This document shows positions 52,775 to 60,528 of a stretch of 64,000 nt of DNA, piece by piece. Both the position numbers and the translations under genes were made by a program. Each line of letters begins with the position of its first letter. The first letter of the stretch is position 1. The DNA lies in the NCBI GenBank assembly GCA_022821085.1, contig JAJEEG010000006.1, positions 2,625,330-2,689,329 on the forward strand. Reading direction: 5' to 3'. Under the pieces are notes generated by a model. It was not told the DNA's origin, did not search any database, and saw nothing but the letters and a program-made list of their open reading frames with translations. The stretch is from Candidatus Latescibacterota bacterium (lineage in GTDB: Bacteria; JAAXHH01).

Positions 52775-54067
52775 GTGAACATCACCCTCGACTACCATCG
52801 ATCCGGTCTCGACGTAAGCGTCCCCGACGATAATCTCGCCGCCGTCCTCAACATGCGGGAGACGCCCCCGCTGGATGATCCCGTAACCGCGACCCTGGAG
52901 GCCCTGCAACGACCCGTAGCCGGCCCGCCCCTTGCGGAAATCGCCCGGGACCGCCGCAATGCCTGCGTGGTCGTTTCCGACATCACGCGTCCCGTCCCCC
53001 ACGACGTTATTCTGCCGCCGCTGCTGGAATGCCTGGAGCGAAGCGGGCTGCGGCCGGCGGACATCACCCTTCTGGTCGCCACGGGACTGCACGCCCCCAT
53101 GGACGAGGATCAACTCCGCGAGACCCTGACCGACGACGTGGTGGACCGGTATCCCGTGGTCAACCACGTCGCCCGCAACGGGAACGAACAAGCCGACCTG
53201 GGCGCCACCAGCACGGGGATCCCCATCCGGGTGGACCGCCGGTACGTGGAGAGCGATCTCAAGGTGCTGACCGGGTTGATCGAGGCGCATTTCATGGCCG
53301 GGTATTCGGGCGGACGCAAACTGGTCGCGCCCGGACTCGTGGGCGTGGAGACGATCGAGCATCTTCACGGACCCGGTATCCTGGAGCATCCCAACGCCAC
53401 GACGGGCGTGCTCGACGGCAACCCCCTCCACGAGGCCGCGCTGGAAATCGCCCGGCGGGCCGGGGTCGATTTCATCCTGAACGTCTCCATGGACGAGGAC
53501 CGCCGCGTCACCGGGGTGTTCGCCGGCGAGCTCGACCGGGCGCACCGGTACGGGGTGAGTCACGTGAACGACATGGTCGTGGCCTCCGTCGAGGAACCGG
53601 TGGACATCGTCGTGACCTCGTCGGCCGGCTATCCCCTGGATACCACCTTCTACCAGGCCGTGAAGGGCATGGTCGGCGTGCTGGACATCCTGAAAGAATA
53701 CGGGACCATCGTCATCGCCGCAGGATGCGCCGACGGGATCGGGAGTGCGGAATTCGAGGACCTGCTTCGGAAGACGACGGATATCGATGCCTTCATCCAC
53801 TGGATCCAGCAACCGGGCGTATTCACCATCGATCAGTGGGAGATCGAGGAACTGGTCAAGGCGCTGAAAAAGGGCCGGGTGTTTCTTTACACGGACGGAC
53901 TGACCGACGACGACGTCCGGGACTGCCTGGTCGAGCCGGTACCGTCCGTCGAGGCCGGCATAGCGCGGGCACTGAAGCGTCACGGCGCCGGCGCCACCAT
54001 CGCGGTCGTCCCTCGAGGACCTTACGTCATTCCCCGGTTGATGCCAGGACAGGACGCCGCGGGGTAG
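52775..54067 (+). CDS. larA: LarA-family racemase/epimerase (nickel-pincer class)
   Basis: 430 residues, DUF2088/LarA family. Lactate racemase and relatives (malate racemase, gluconate epimerase) use a nickel-pincer cofactor bound to a Lys. Here the Lys is in AHFMAGYSGGRKLVAPGLVG, with the catalytic His in VVSDITRPVPHDVI-near VATGLHAP and AHF. The C-terminal half keeps VTSSAGYPLDTTFYQAVKG and IVIAAGCADGIGSAEF. GTG at 52775 follows the kinase stop by nine bases. In a sugar-acid cluster an aldonate epimerase is at least as likely as lactate racemase. larB/C/E are not seen here. Confidence 0.85.
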   Translation: MNITLDYHRSGLDVSVPDDNLAAVLNMRETPPLDDPVTATLEALQRPVAGPPLAEIARDRRNACVVVSDITRPVPHDVILPPLLECLERSGLRPADITLLVATGLHAPMDEDQLRETLTDDVVDRYPVVNHVARNGNEQADLGATSTGIPIRVDRRYVESDLKVLTGLIEAHFMAGYSGGRKLVAPGLVGVETIEHLHGPGILEHPNATTGVLDGNPLHEAALEIARRAGVDFILNVSMDEDRRVTGVFAGELDRAHRYGVSHVNDMVVASVEEPVDIVVTSSAGYPLDTTFYQAVKGMVGVLDILKEYGTIVIAAGCADGIGSAEFEDLLRKTTDIDAFIHWIQQPGVFTIDQWEIEELVKALKKGRVFLYTDGLTDDDVRDCLVEPVPSVEAGIARALKRHGAGATIAVVPRGPYVIPRLMPGQDAAG

Positions 54068-54073
54068 TGCGAC

Positions 54074-54589
54074 ATGACCTCTAACCAGTACGTCCACCAT
54101 ACGCCCCGCATACATCCGTCCGCCTTCGTGGCGGAAAGCGCCGATCTGATCGGCGCGGTCGACATCGGCAAGGACGCGAGCGTCTGGTACCAGGTGGTGA
54201 TCCGGGCGGACGACGAACCGGTCACCATCGGCGAGGGGACCAACGTGCAGGACGGCAGCGTCCTCCACATCGACGCCGGCATGCCCACCGTGCTCGGCAA
54301 GGGCGTGACCGTGGGGCACCGCGCCATCGTCCACGGTGCGGTGGTGGAGGACCACGTGCTGATCTCCATGGGCGCCGTGATCCTCAGCGGCGCGCGGATC
54401 GGCAGGCACAGCATCATCGGCGCCGGCGCGCTGGTACTCGAGCACATGGAGGTGCCCCCGGGTTCCCTTGTCGTGGGCGTTCCCGGACGGATAATCCGTA
54501 CCGTCACGGACGAGCAGATCGAACGCATACACCAGACCGCCGAGGGGTACGTTGAGCGGCGCGGAATCTACCTGAAACGTCTGGTTTGA
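54074..54589 (+). CDS. Gamma-carbonic anhydrase family protein (left-handed beta helix)
   Basis: 171 residues with hexapeptide repeats forming a left-handed beta helix. Zinc ligands are visible in VLHIDAG and VTVGHRAIVHG. ISMGAVILSGARIGRHSIIGAGALV follows, and a C-terminal helix (EQIERIHQTAEGYVERRGIYL). YrdA/PaaY-type proteins include true carbonic anhydrases and thioesterases. ATG at 54074 lies six bases after the LarA stop. It ends the cluster. Activity not predictable. Confidence 0.88.
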   Translation: MTSNQYVHHTPRIHPSAFVAESADLIGAVDIGKDASVWYQVVIRADDEPVTIGEGTNVQDGSVLHIDAGMPTVLGKGVTVGHRAIVHGAVVEDHVLISMGAVILSGARIGRHSIIGAGALVLEHMEVPPGSLVVGVPGRIIRTVTDEQIERIHQTAEGYVERRGIYLKRLV

Positions 54590-54650
54590 GGCTCCTCCTT
54601 ACCGAATGGATTTCGACGCTCCGGACACCGTATCTGGCCTCAGAATCCGC

Positions 54651-54679
54651 TTGACTTTCGCGCTCTCGACCTGTAGTTT
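54651..54679 (+). promoter_or_regulatory. Candidate promoter of tRNA-Arg/tadA
   Basis: TTGACT (54651-54656), a 17-base spacer, TAGTTT (54674-54679), about 28 bases before the tRNA. The -10 is imperfect, but position and spacing match the other tRNA promoters here. Confidence 0.5.
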
Positions 54680-54706
54680 GCGGTGCTCTGATACGCTGGT
54701 CCTCCA

Positions 54707-54780
54707 GCGCCTGTAGCTCAATTGGATAGAGCACCTGACTACGGATCAGGAGGTTGGGGGTTCGACTCCCTCCGGGCGTA
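54707..54780 (+). tRNA. tRNA-Arg(ACG)
   Basis: Acceptor GCGCCTG/CGGGCGT with discriminator A, and anticodon stem CCTGA/TCAGG around loop CTACGGA with anticodon ACG. A34 of this tRNA is the usual substrate of TadA, whose gene starts 22 bases downstream. No CCA encoded. Confidence 0.95.
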
Positions 54781-54801
54781 TATTTCGTGGGACGCGGCAG
54801 C

Positions 54802-55317
54802 ATGAGAAGCAACGGCGGAGAACACGAAGAATGGCTCAGGCTGGCACTGGAGGAAGCCAGGTCGGCCGGGGCCGCCGGTGATGTGCCCGTCGGGGCCGTG
54901 ATCGTACACGACGGCGTGGTCATCGGCCGGGGCCAGAATCGCGTGGAGCGTTTGCGCGATCCCACCGCCCATGCCGAGATGCTCGCGATCCGCGAGGCCA
55001 GTGCCGCGCTGGGATACGAACGACTGGCCGGCGCGACGCTCTACGTTACGCTGGAACCCTGCGCCATGTGCGCGGGAGCGATCGTACTGGCCCGTCTGGA
55101 CGAAATCGTGTACGGGGCAGACGATCCCAAGACCGGGGCCTGTGGCTCCCTACGCGATATCGTGCGGGATACCCGGTTGAATCACCAGGTGGTTGTAACA
55201 GGAAGCGTGCTGGCGGAAGCCTGTTCCGGGTTGCTGAAGGACTTCTTCAGGGCGAAACGAGGGGCGGGCGATCCGGCTGTAGAACCGAGGTTGCCGGAGA
55301 GGTGCGAGAGTGGTTGA
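54802..55317 (+). CDS. tadA: tRNA-specific adenosine deaminase
   Basis: 171 residues. TadA turns A34 of tRNA-Arg(ACG) into inosine. Zinc and catalytic motifs are PTAHAEMLAIREA (HAE) and LEPCAMCAGAIVLARL (PCxxC), with DVPVGAVIVHDGVVIGRG at the start. The family usually ends near LLKDFFRAKR; here about 20 further residues read into the tRNA-Ser gene, where the TGA lies. ATG at 54802; GTG at 54787 is possible. It lies directly behind its own substrate tRNA and overlaps the next tRNA by 22 bases. Confidence 0.93.
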   Translation: MRSNGGEHEEWLRLALEEARSAGAAGDVPVGAVIVHDGVVIGRGQNRVERLRDPTAHAEMLAIREASAALGYERLAGATLYVTLEPCAMCAGAIVLARLDEIVYGADDPKTGACGSLRDIVRDTRLNHQVVVTGSVLAEACSGLLKDFFRAKRGAGDPAVEPRLPERCESG

Positions 55318-55380
55318 ATCGGACGGTCTCGAAAACCGTTGTGCCTCCGGGCACCGTGGGTTCGAATCCCACCCTCTCCG
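55296..55380 (+). tRNA. tRNA-Ser(CGA)
   Basis: Acceptor GGAGAGG/CCTCTCC with discriminator G, anticodon stem ACGGT/ACCGT around CTCGAAA with anticodon CGA, and a long variable arm (GTGCCTCCGGGCAC) as in serine tRNAs. The first 22 bases overlap the 3' end of tadA. Confidence 0.93.
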
Positions 55381-55451
55381 TTCTACAGCCCGCCGAACGG
55401 CATGCCGGAGGTAGACTAACGGCCAAGGTGTTGGTCTCAGACATAGACCTG

Positions 55452-55537
55452 GGAGAGGTGCGAGAGCGGTCGAATCGGCACGCCTGGAGAGCGTGTGTTC
55501 ACCATGTGGACCGTGGGTTCGAATCCCACCCTCTCCG
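55452..55537 (+). tRNA. tRNA-Ser(GGA)
   Basis: Acceptor GGAGAGG/CCTCTCC, discriminator G, anticodon stem CACGC/GCGTG around CTGGAGA with anticodon GGA, and a long variable arm. It shares acceptor and T arm with tRNA-Ser(CGA), so the pair probably arose by duplication. Confidence 0.95.
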
Positions 55538-55547
55538 TAACAGTTTT

Positions 55548-55620
55548 GGGGCAGTAGCTCAGTTGGGAGAGCGCCAGAATCGCAATCTGGAGGTCGGCGG
55601 TTCGATTCCGCTCTGCTCCA
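55548..55620 (+). tRNA. tRNA-Ala(CGC)
   Basis: Acceptor GGGGCAG/CTGCTCC (one G-U pair), discriminator A, anticodon stem CCAGA/TCTGG around ATCGCAA with anticodon CGC. It follows tRNA-Ser(GGA) after ten bases, so the tRNAs are probably one transcript. Confidence 0.93.
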
Positions 55621-55632
55621 CTCGGAAGGCCG

Positions 55633-55680
55633 GGCGCCAGGCAGTCGGTGTCCCAGGCAGTCGGAGTCCCGGCAGTCCCG
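55633..55680. repeat. Short degenerate tandem repeats before SRP RNA
   Basis: CCAGGCAGTCGG(T/A)GTCC occurs twice and CGGCAGTCC once, at about 16-base spacing. Confidence 0.6.
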
Positions 55681-55703
55681 TATTACAGGCTTGGTTCGAT
55701 TAC

Positions 55704-55937
55704 GGTCGTGCTAGATGGGGAGTTAGCGGTGCCCTGTAACCCGCAACCCGCTACAGCGGGATCGAATTCCCATCCCGAGGATCGCACTTGCGTCGCCGGT
55801 ATGCGCTGCATCCGGTATTGAAAGTCAGGTCCCGCGCAACGTGACAACGCCCAACCCCGTCAGGACCGGAAGGTAGCAGCGGTAAGCGCCTGAAGCGTGT
55901 GCCGCGGGAGCGCCTGGCCGGAGCCGGCGGCACGGAT
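55704..55937 (+). ncRNA. ffs: Signal recognition particle RNA, large bacterial type
   Basis: The conserved SRP54-binding (domain IV) tip GTCAGGACCGGAAGGTAGCAGC lies at 55856-55880. The 5' part (GTGCTAGATGGGGAG, GCGGTGCCCTGTAACCCGC) is the Alu-type domain of large bacterial SRP RNAs. CGTGC (55707-55711) pairs with GCACG (55930-55934) to close the molecule. Exact ends are approximate. It guides ribosomes making membrane proteins to the SRP receptor. It lies between the tRNA cluster and dnaX, whose leader it abuts. Confidence 0.88.
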
Positions 55938-56043
55938 GCCTCGACACGAGTCGATTCGAGGGTGGGTGCACGACCGCTTTACCATTTCCCCTTCGTTCCA
56001 CCTGCCTCTCGTCCCGATTTACCCAGGCATGGAGGGTTGGGCA

Positions 56044-58344
56044 TTGGCCTACGAAGTCACCGCCCGAAAATGGCGCCCCCAGGAATTCGACGGCGTGATC
56101 GGGCAGGAACACGTCACCACCACGCTGAAAAACGCCATTCAGACGGGCCAGATCGCCCATGCCTACCTGTTCGCCGGACCCCGCGGCGTGGGCAAGACGA
56201 CCACGGCCCGCATCCTGGCCAAGGCCCTGAACTGCGTCGACGGCCCCACGGTGACGCCCTGCAACGCCTGCACGTTCTGCCAGGAGATCTCGGAAGGACG
56301 CAGCGTCGACGTGCTGGAAATCGACGGCGCGTCCAACAACCGGGTTGAACAGGTCCGGACGCACCTGCTCGAAAGCGTCAAGTACACGCCCAGCCAGGGC
56401 AAGCACAAGATCTACATCATCGACGAAGTGCACATGCTGACCAAGGAGGCCTTCAACGCCCTGTTGAAGACACTCGAAGAGCCACCTGCCCACGTGTACT
56501 TCATCTTCGCGACGACAGACCCCCGGAAGGTGATCCCCACCGTGCTTTCCCGGTGCCAGCGCTTCGACTTCCGGCGCATATCGGGTCCCACCATCGTGGA
56601 TCACCTGGCCATGATCAGCGAGCAGAGCGGGTACGACGTGCAGCGCGATGCCCTCGCCCTCATCGCGCGCCGGGTGGACGGCAGCATGCGGGACGCCGAA
56701 AGCCTGCTGGACCAGGTCGTCGCCTTCGGGGGCGCCGCGCTGACCGCCCGCGAGGCAGCGGAGGTCCTGGGCATCGTGGACCAGGACGTCTATTTCGAGT
56801 TACTGGACTTCGTGGCGGAGCAGGACGTACCCGGGGGACTGGACCTGGTCGACCGGATCTTCGGCCAGGGACACGATCTCGAGGAAATCGTCCTGGGCAT
56901 CCTTGAACACCTGCGCAACCTGCTCGTCGTCAAGGCGGCGCCCGAAGCGGAAGTGCTGATCGGCGACGCCGCCCTCGCATTGGACCGCTTCCGTGAACAG
57001 GCCGGACGATTCGAGACGGAAGACCTGCTCCGGCTCTCCCATCTGGCCACGCAGATGGAACAGTCGGTAAAGACAAGCGCGCTTCCCCGGGTGCAACTCG
57101 AGACGGGTGTCGTCCGCATGATACGCATGGCCCGATCGGTTCAACTGACGGACGTCATGGTCCGGCTGTCCGAGATGGCCCGGCGCATCGGAACGGGAGA
57201 CGGAGGTGCGGGAGACGGGGGTGCGGGAGACGGGGGCGAGGCATCAGCTACAGAAGCTTCCGGGACAGAGGCTTCCGGGACAGAGGCTTCCGAAACCCCG
57301 TCCGCTCAGACCGCCGATCCACCGTCCGGCTCTGCACCTGCGCCGTCAGCCCCATCGGGACCCGCTCCACCGTCCGGCTCCGCACCTGCGCCATCTTCGC
57401 CTGCCCCATCTGCTGAGGAAGGCGCGAGCCCCGCTGCATCCACCGAGTTGTCGAAGGCATCCACCGAGTCATCGGCGGCCACCCCGATTTCGGCGGCATC
57501 CTCCGAATCATCGAAGGCATCCACCGAATCGTCGGCGGCCACCCCGACTACACCGAAGCTGGATCTACGAACGGCCCGCGACCGATGGCCCGCCATCGTG
57601 GATGAGATCGCCAGGCAACCAGGCTTCCTGGGCCGGCAGTTGGAGGAAGTCGAGATAAAGAGTTTTACGCCGCCAGATGTAGAAGGGTCGGGAGGTCCCG
57701 CCACGATTACACTCGGGTTCGGGACAGGACAGGTCTTTGTTAAGGAACGAGTCGAAAAACGCGAAAACAGATCGCTGATACAGTCGGAATGCTCCAAAGC
57801 GCTTGGAATCCCGGTCCTGATTGAATGCGAGATCGACGAACCCACCGCGTCGGAAAACGCCGGACGGAAGACCGGTTACGCCGAAGCGGGGAGAGGCAGC
57901 GACGGCGACGGAACCGGTGACGCTGGCGCGGAAACAGCGGGCGGCAGCGACAGTACCGATGACGCCGAAGCGGAGATGGCCGGAAACGACCACCGGGAGG
58001 TTATCGCCGGGGCCGAGATGGCCGGCGGCGACGCTGCGGCAGAGGATGCCGGCGCCGAGATAGCCGGCGGCGACCAGCCGGATGTCGTGAGTACCGGGAC
58101 GGCAGGCGACCGGGCCGACGACGCCGGGGCCGAGATGGCCGGCGACAACGACATGACCGACGACGCCGGGGCCGGTCTTGACGAGTATCCCGGCTCGGCC
58201 GAAGAAATCGTCAGTGAAGCACAGGACACCACTACGGCCGGCAATACAGGCGGCCAGGCGGCAAACATCCGCGCGGGCGCCGCGAAAGATCCGGCCGTCA
58301 GGAAAATCGTGGAGGCCTTCGACGGCCAGATCGTGACGGACTGA
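56044..58344 (+). CDS. dnaX: DNA polymerase III subunit gamma/tau
   Basis: 766 residues. DnaX loads the sliding clamp in DNA replication. TTG at 56044 is chosen because it gives the family N-terminus (AYEVTARKWRPQEF) and follows GGAGGG by seven bases. Walker A is GPRGVGKTT (residues 45-53); zinc cysteines lie in CVDGPTVTPCNACTFC; then IIDEVHMLTKEAFNALLKTLEEPP and the sensor FATTDPRKVIPTVLSRCQ. After residue 380 comes a long Pro/Ser/Ala-rich linker with DNA-level repeats, then a tau-like domain (LRTARDRWPAIVDEIARQPG). An acidic stretch of DAGAEMAG-type repeats separates it from the C-terminal DPAVRKIVEAFDGQIV. No frameshift site for gamma was identified. Confidence 0.93.
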   Translation: MAYEVTARKWRPQEFDGVIGQEHVTTTLKNAIQTGQIAHAYLFAGPRGVGKTTTARILAKALNCVDGPTVTPCNACTFCQEISEGRSVDVLEIDGASNNRVEQVRTHLLESVKYTPSQGKHKIYIIDEVHMLTKEAFNALLKTLEEPPAHVYFIFATTDPRKVIPTVLSRCQRFDFRRISGPTIVDHLAMISEQSGYDVQRDALALIARRVDGSMRDAESLLDQVVAFGGAALTAREAAEVLGIVDQDVYFELLDFVAEQDVPGGLDLVDRIFGQGHDLEEIVLGILEHLRNLLVVKAAPEAEVLIGDAALALDRFREQAGRFETEDLLRLSHLATQMEQSVKTSALPRVQLETGVVRMIRMARSVQLTDVMVRLSEMARRIGTGDGGAGDGGAGDGGEASATEASGTEASGTEASETPSAQTADPPSGSAPAPSAPSGPAPPSGSAPAPSSPAPSAEEGASPAASTELSKASTESSAATPISAASSESSKASTESSAATPTTPKLDLRTARDRWPAIVDEIARQPGFLGRQLEEVEIKSFTPPDVEGSGGPATITLGFGTGQVFVKERVEKRENRSLIQSECSKALGIPVLIECEIDEPTASENAGRKTGYAEAGRGSDGDGTGDAGAETAGGSDSTDDAEAEMAGNDHREVIAGAEMAGGDAAAEDAGAEIAGGDQPDVVSTGTAGDRADDAGAEMAGDNDMTDDAGAGLDEYPGSAEEIVSEAQDTTTAGNTGGQAANIRAGAAKDPAVRKIVEAFDGQIVTD
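57205..57300 (+). repeat. In-frame tandem repeats in the dnaX linker
   Basis: GGAGACGGGGGTGCG-type 15-base units recur three times (GDGGAGDGGAGDGG in protein). GAGGCTTCCGGGACA-type units then recur three times (EASGTEASGTEAS). All keep the reading frame. Confidence 0.85.
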
Positions 58345-58386
58345 GTCCGAGTCGCGGCAGTTAAAGGACTGAGTCCTGGTCGCGGC
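58338..58386 (+). repeat. Tandem repeat spanning the dnaX stop codon
   Basis: GGACTGAGTCC plus GTCGCGGC occurs at 58338-58358 and, with two changes, at 58366-58386 (period 28). The TGA in the first copy ends dnaX. Confidence 0.85.
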
Positions 58387-58426
58387 TGACAAAAGCGAAC
58401 AGGAAAGGGCAGGAAAGGAAAAGGAT

Positions 58427-58744
58427 ATGGCCAAGGGCATGTCGGGCATGATGAAGCGCGTCCAGCGAATGCAGAAGAAGATGATGCAGATTCAGGAAGA
58501 AATGGCCGGGAAGCGGGTCGAAGGCACGGCGGGCGGCGGGATGGTTACCGCGGTGGTCGATGGCCGGCTGAGCGTCGTGGAAATCAGGATAGATCCGGCC
58601 GTGGTGGATGCCGATGACGTGGAGATGCTCGAGGATCTCATACTGGCCGCCGTCAACCAGGGCCAGCAGAAGGCGCAGGAAATGGTGAACCAGGAGATGG
58701 GCCAGATCACCGGTGGACTGAACATCCCCGGTATGGGACCGTAA
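58427..58744 (+). CDS. ybaB: YbaB/EbfC nucleoid-associated protein
   Basis: 105 residues. Small dimeric DNA-binding protein. It begins with the Met/Lys-rich helix (GMSGMMKRVQRMQKKMMQIQEEMAG), then VEGTAGGGMVTAVVDGRLSVVEIRIDPAVVD and a C-terminal helix (NQGQQKAQEMVNQEMGQIT). AGGAAAGGAAAAGGAT precedes ATG 58427. It sits between dnaX and recR, the conserved dnaX-ybaB-recR arrangement. Confidence 0.93.
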   Translation: MAKGMSGMMKRVQRMQKKMMQIQEEMAGKRVEGTAGGGMVTAVVDGRLSVVEIRIDPAVVDADDVEMLEDLILAAVNQGQQKAQEMVNQEMGQITGGLNIPGMGP

Positions 58745-58813
58745 CACCCCGTCACGAATGGTTTCGCCGATTCCGATCTGGTCGTACTATCCGGTCGTAC
58801 TGGATGTAAACCC

Positions 58814-59416
58814 ATGGTGCGCAAATACAGTTCCGAGGCCCTGGCCATACTGGTGGACGAGTTGAGCCGCCTGCCCAACATCGGCAGGGTGACGGCCCAA
58901 CGGTTGGCCTTCCATATCCTGAAGGGGCCCGCCGAACGCGCCTTCTCGTTGTCCGACGCCATCCGCGCGGTGAAGGAAAAGGTCCGGTACTGCGACGTGT
59001 GCTGGAACATCACCGAGTCCGAGACCTGCGAGATCTGTCACGACGCCCGGCGAAGACCGGAGACCATCTGCGTGGTGGAAGAACCCCGCGACGTGATCAC
59101 GCTCGAAAGCACGGGAGAATACCGCGGTCTGTACCACGTGCTCCACGGCGCGCTTTCGCCCCTCGACAACATCACCCCGGACGACATACGCGCCCGGGAA
59201 CTCGTGGACCGGATGAGCGACTCGGTGGAAGAGGTCATCATCGCGACCAATCCCAATATCGAGGGAGAAGCCACCGCGCTGTACCTCAGCCGCCTGATCA
59301 AGCCCCTGGGCGTGCGGGTTACCCGCCTCGCCCGAGGCCTTCCCATGGGCGGCGACCTGGAGTACGCCGACGAAGTAACCCTCGCCCGCGCCCTGGAAGG
59401 CCGCACGGAGTTGTAA
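58814..59416 (+). CDS. recR: Recombination mediator RecR
   Basis: 200 residues, standard length. With RecO/RecF it loads RecA on gapped DNA. It has an N-terminal helix-hairpin-helix (LPNIGRVTAQRLAFHIL), a zinc finger CDVCWNITESETCEIC, and a TOPRIM domain (TICVVEEPRDVITLESTGEYRG, then EVIIATNPNIEGEATALYL). The C-terminus has VTRLARGLPMGGDLEYADEVTL, the Walker-B-like conserved end. Its stop lies in an imperfect 18-bp duplication (59406-59440). Confidence 0.95.
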   Translation: MVRKYSSEALAILVDELSRLPNIGRVTAQRLAFHILKGPAERAFSLSDAIRAVKEKVRYCDVCWNITESETCEICHDARRRPETICVVEEPRDVITLESTGEYRGLYHVLHGALSPLDNITPDDIRARELVDRMSDSVEEVIIATNPNIEGEATALYLSRLIKPLGVRVTRLARGLPMGGDLEYADEVTLARALEGRTEL

Positions 59417-59440
59417 CACGGATCGGAACTGTAACCCGGA
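59406..59440 (+). repeat. Imperfect tandem repeat spanning the recR stop codon
   Basis: CGGAGTTGTAACACGGA (59406-59422) and CGGAACTGTAACCCGGA (59424-59440) match at 14 of 17 bases. The first holds the TAA that ends recR. Confidence 0.7.
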
Positions 59441-59485
59441 ACTGAATCAAGCTCGCCGGACCGGACCGGCGATCCCCTTGCCGCC

Positions 59486-60070
59486 ATGAACCTACCCAAC
59501 AAGCTGACCATATTCCGCATCATCCTGAGTCCCATCTTCATGGTCTTCTTCTTGGTAGATACATTGTATACACGGTATATCGCGCTGGTCATCTTCATGA
59601 TCGCGGCGCTGACCGACCTGTACGACGGCTACCTGGCGCGTAAGACCGGGGTGATCACCAGTTTCGGAAAGTTCATGGACCCCCTGGCGGACAAGATCCT
59701 CACGTCCACCGCGCTGATCTGCTTCGCGTCTCTCGGCTACATCTATACCTGGATGGTCCTGGTCATCATCGGAAGGGACTTCATCGTGACCGGCCTGCGG
59801 TGCATCGCGGCGTACCGGGGCCTGCTCATCCTGCCGACCCAGGTCGCCAAGTGGAAGACCGCCTCGCAGATGGTGGTCATCGTGATCATCCTGCTCTATA
59901 TCAACATACAGACGACCATGATCGCCTTCGGCCAGTGGAACGGGGAGTTTGATGACATCGCCTGGTGGGTGCTCAACGGCATGGTCTTCGTCTCCATGGT
60001 GCTCACGGTCAGTTCCGGTCTGGACTACGTGGTCAAGAACCGGTCCATATTCACCAGTCTGCTGAGGTAG
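59486..60070 (+). CDS. pgsA: CDP-diacylglycerol--glycerol-3-phosphate 3-phosphatidyltransferase
   Basis: 194 residues, an integral membrane enzyme that makes phosphatidylglycerophosphate. It has the CDP-alcohol phosphotransferase signature AALTDLYDGYLARKTGVITSFGKFMDPLADK (D-x2-DG-x2-AR-x8-G-x3-D-x3-D) and about five hydrophobic segments. ATG at 59486 begins MNLPNKLTIFRIIL, typical of PgsA. PgpA, which dephosphorylates its product, starts two bases after the stop; this is a functional pair. Confidence 0.94.
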   Translation: MNLPNKLTIFRIILSPIFMVFFLVDTLYTRYIALVIFMIAALTDLYDGYLARKTGVITSFGKFMDPLADKILTSTALICFASLGYIYTWMVLVIIGRDFIVTGLRCIAAYRGLLILPTQVAKWKTASQMVVIVIILLYINIQTTMIAFGQWNGEFDDIAWWVLNGMVFVSMVLTVSSGLDYVVKNRSIFTSLLR

Positions 60071-60072
60071 AC

Positions 60073-60528
60073 ATGCGCGCCTTGATCACCTTGCTGTCGA
60101 CCGGATGTTACGTCGGCTATACGCCCCGCGCGCCTGGCACGGCGGGCAGCATTCTGGGGCTGGGGCTGGTCTGGGCGCTGACCGGTCCACTCGGACTGAC
60201 CGTACCGTATTACCTGCTGGCCACCGCGCTCTTTTTCGTCCTCGGCGTCTGGGTATCGAGCCGGGCGGAACCCCTGTTCGGCCACGACGGGCCCAGGATC
60301 GTCATCGACGAAATCGCCGGCGTCCTGATCGTCTTTGCCGGCATGCCCTTCGACCTGTTGACCGTGGTCGCGGGGTTCGTCCTGTTCCGCGTCCTGGATA
60401 TCTGGAAACCCTTTCCCTGCGACCGGGTGCAGCACCTTCCCGGAGGACTCGGGGTCATGATGGACGATGTCGTGGCCGCGATTTACGCCCATCTCCTGTT
60501 GCGAATCCTGACGGGGGTCTTGTCATGA
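60073..60528 (+). CDS. pgpA: Phosphatidylglycerophosphatase A
   Basis: 151 residues. Removes the phosphate from phosphatidylglycerophosphate. Family marks are GYTPRAPGTAGSILGL near the N-terminus, DGPRIVIDEIAGVLI, LFRVLDIWKPFP and GLGVMMDDVVAAIYAHLLL, with three or four hydrophobic segments. ATG at 60073 lies two bases after pgsA, and its stop overlaps cinA as ATGA. Confidence 0.94.
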   Translation: MRALITLLSTGCYVGYTPRAPGTAGSILGLGLVWALTGPLGLTVPYYLLATALFFVLGVWVSSRAEPLFGHDGPRIVIDEIAGVLIVFAGMPFDLLTVVAGFVLFRVLDIWKPFPCDRVQHLPGGLGVMMDDVVAAIYAHLLLRILTGVLS

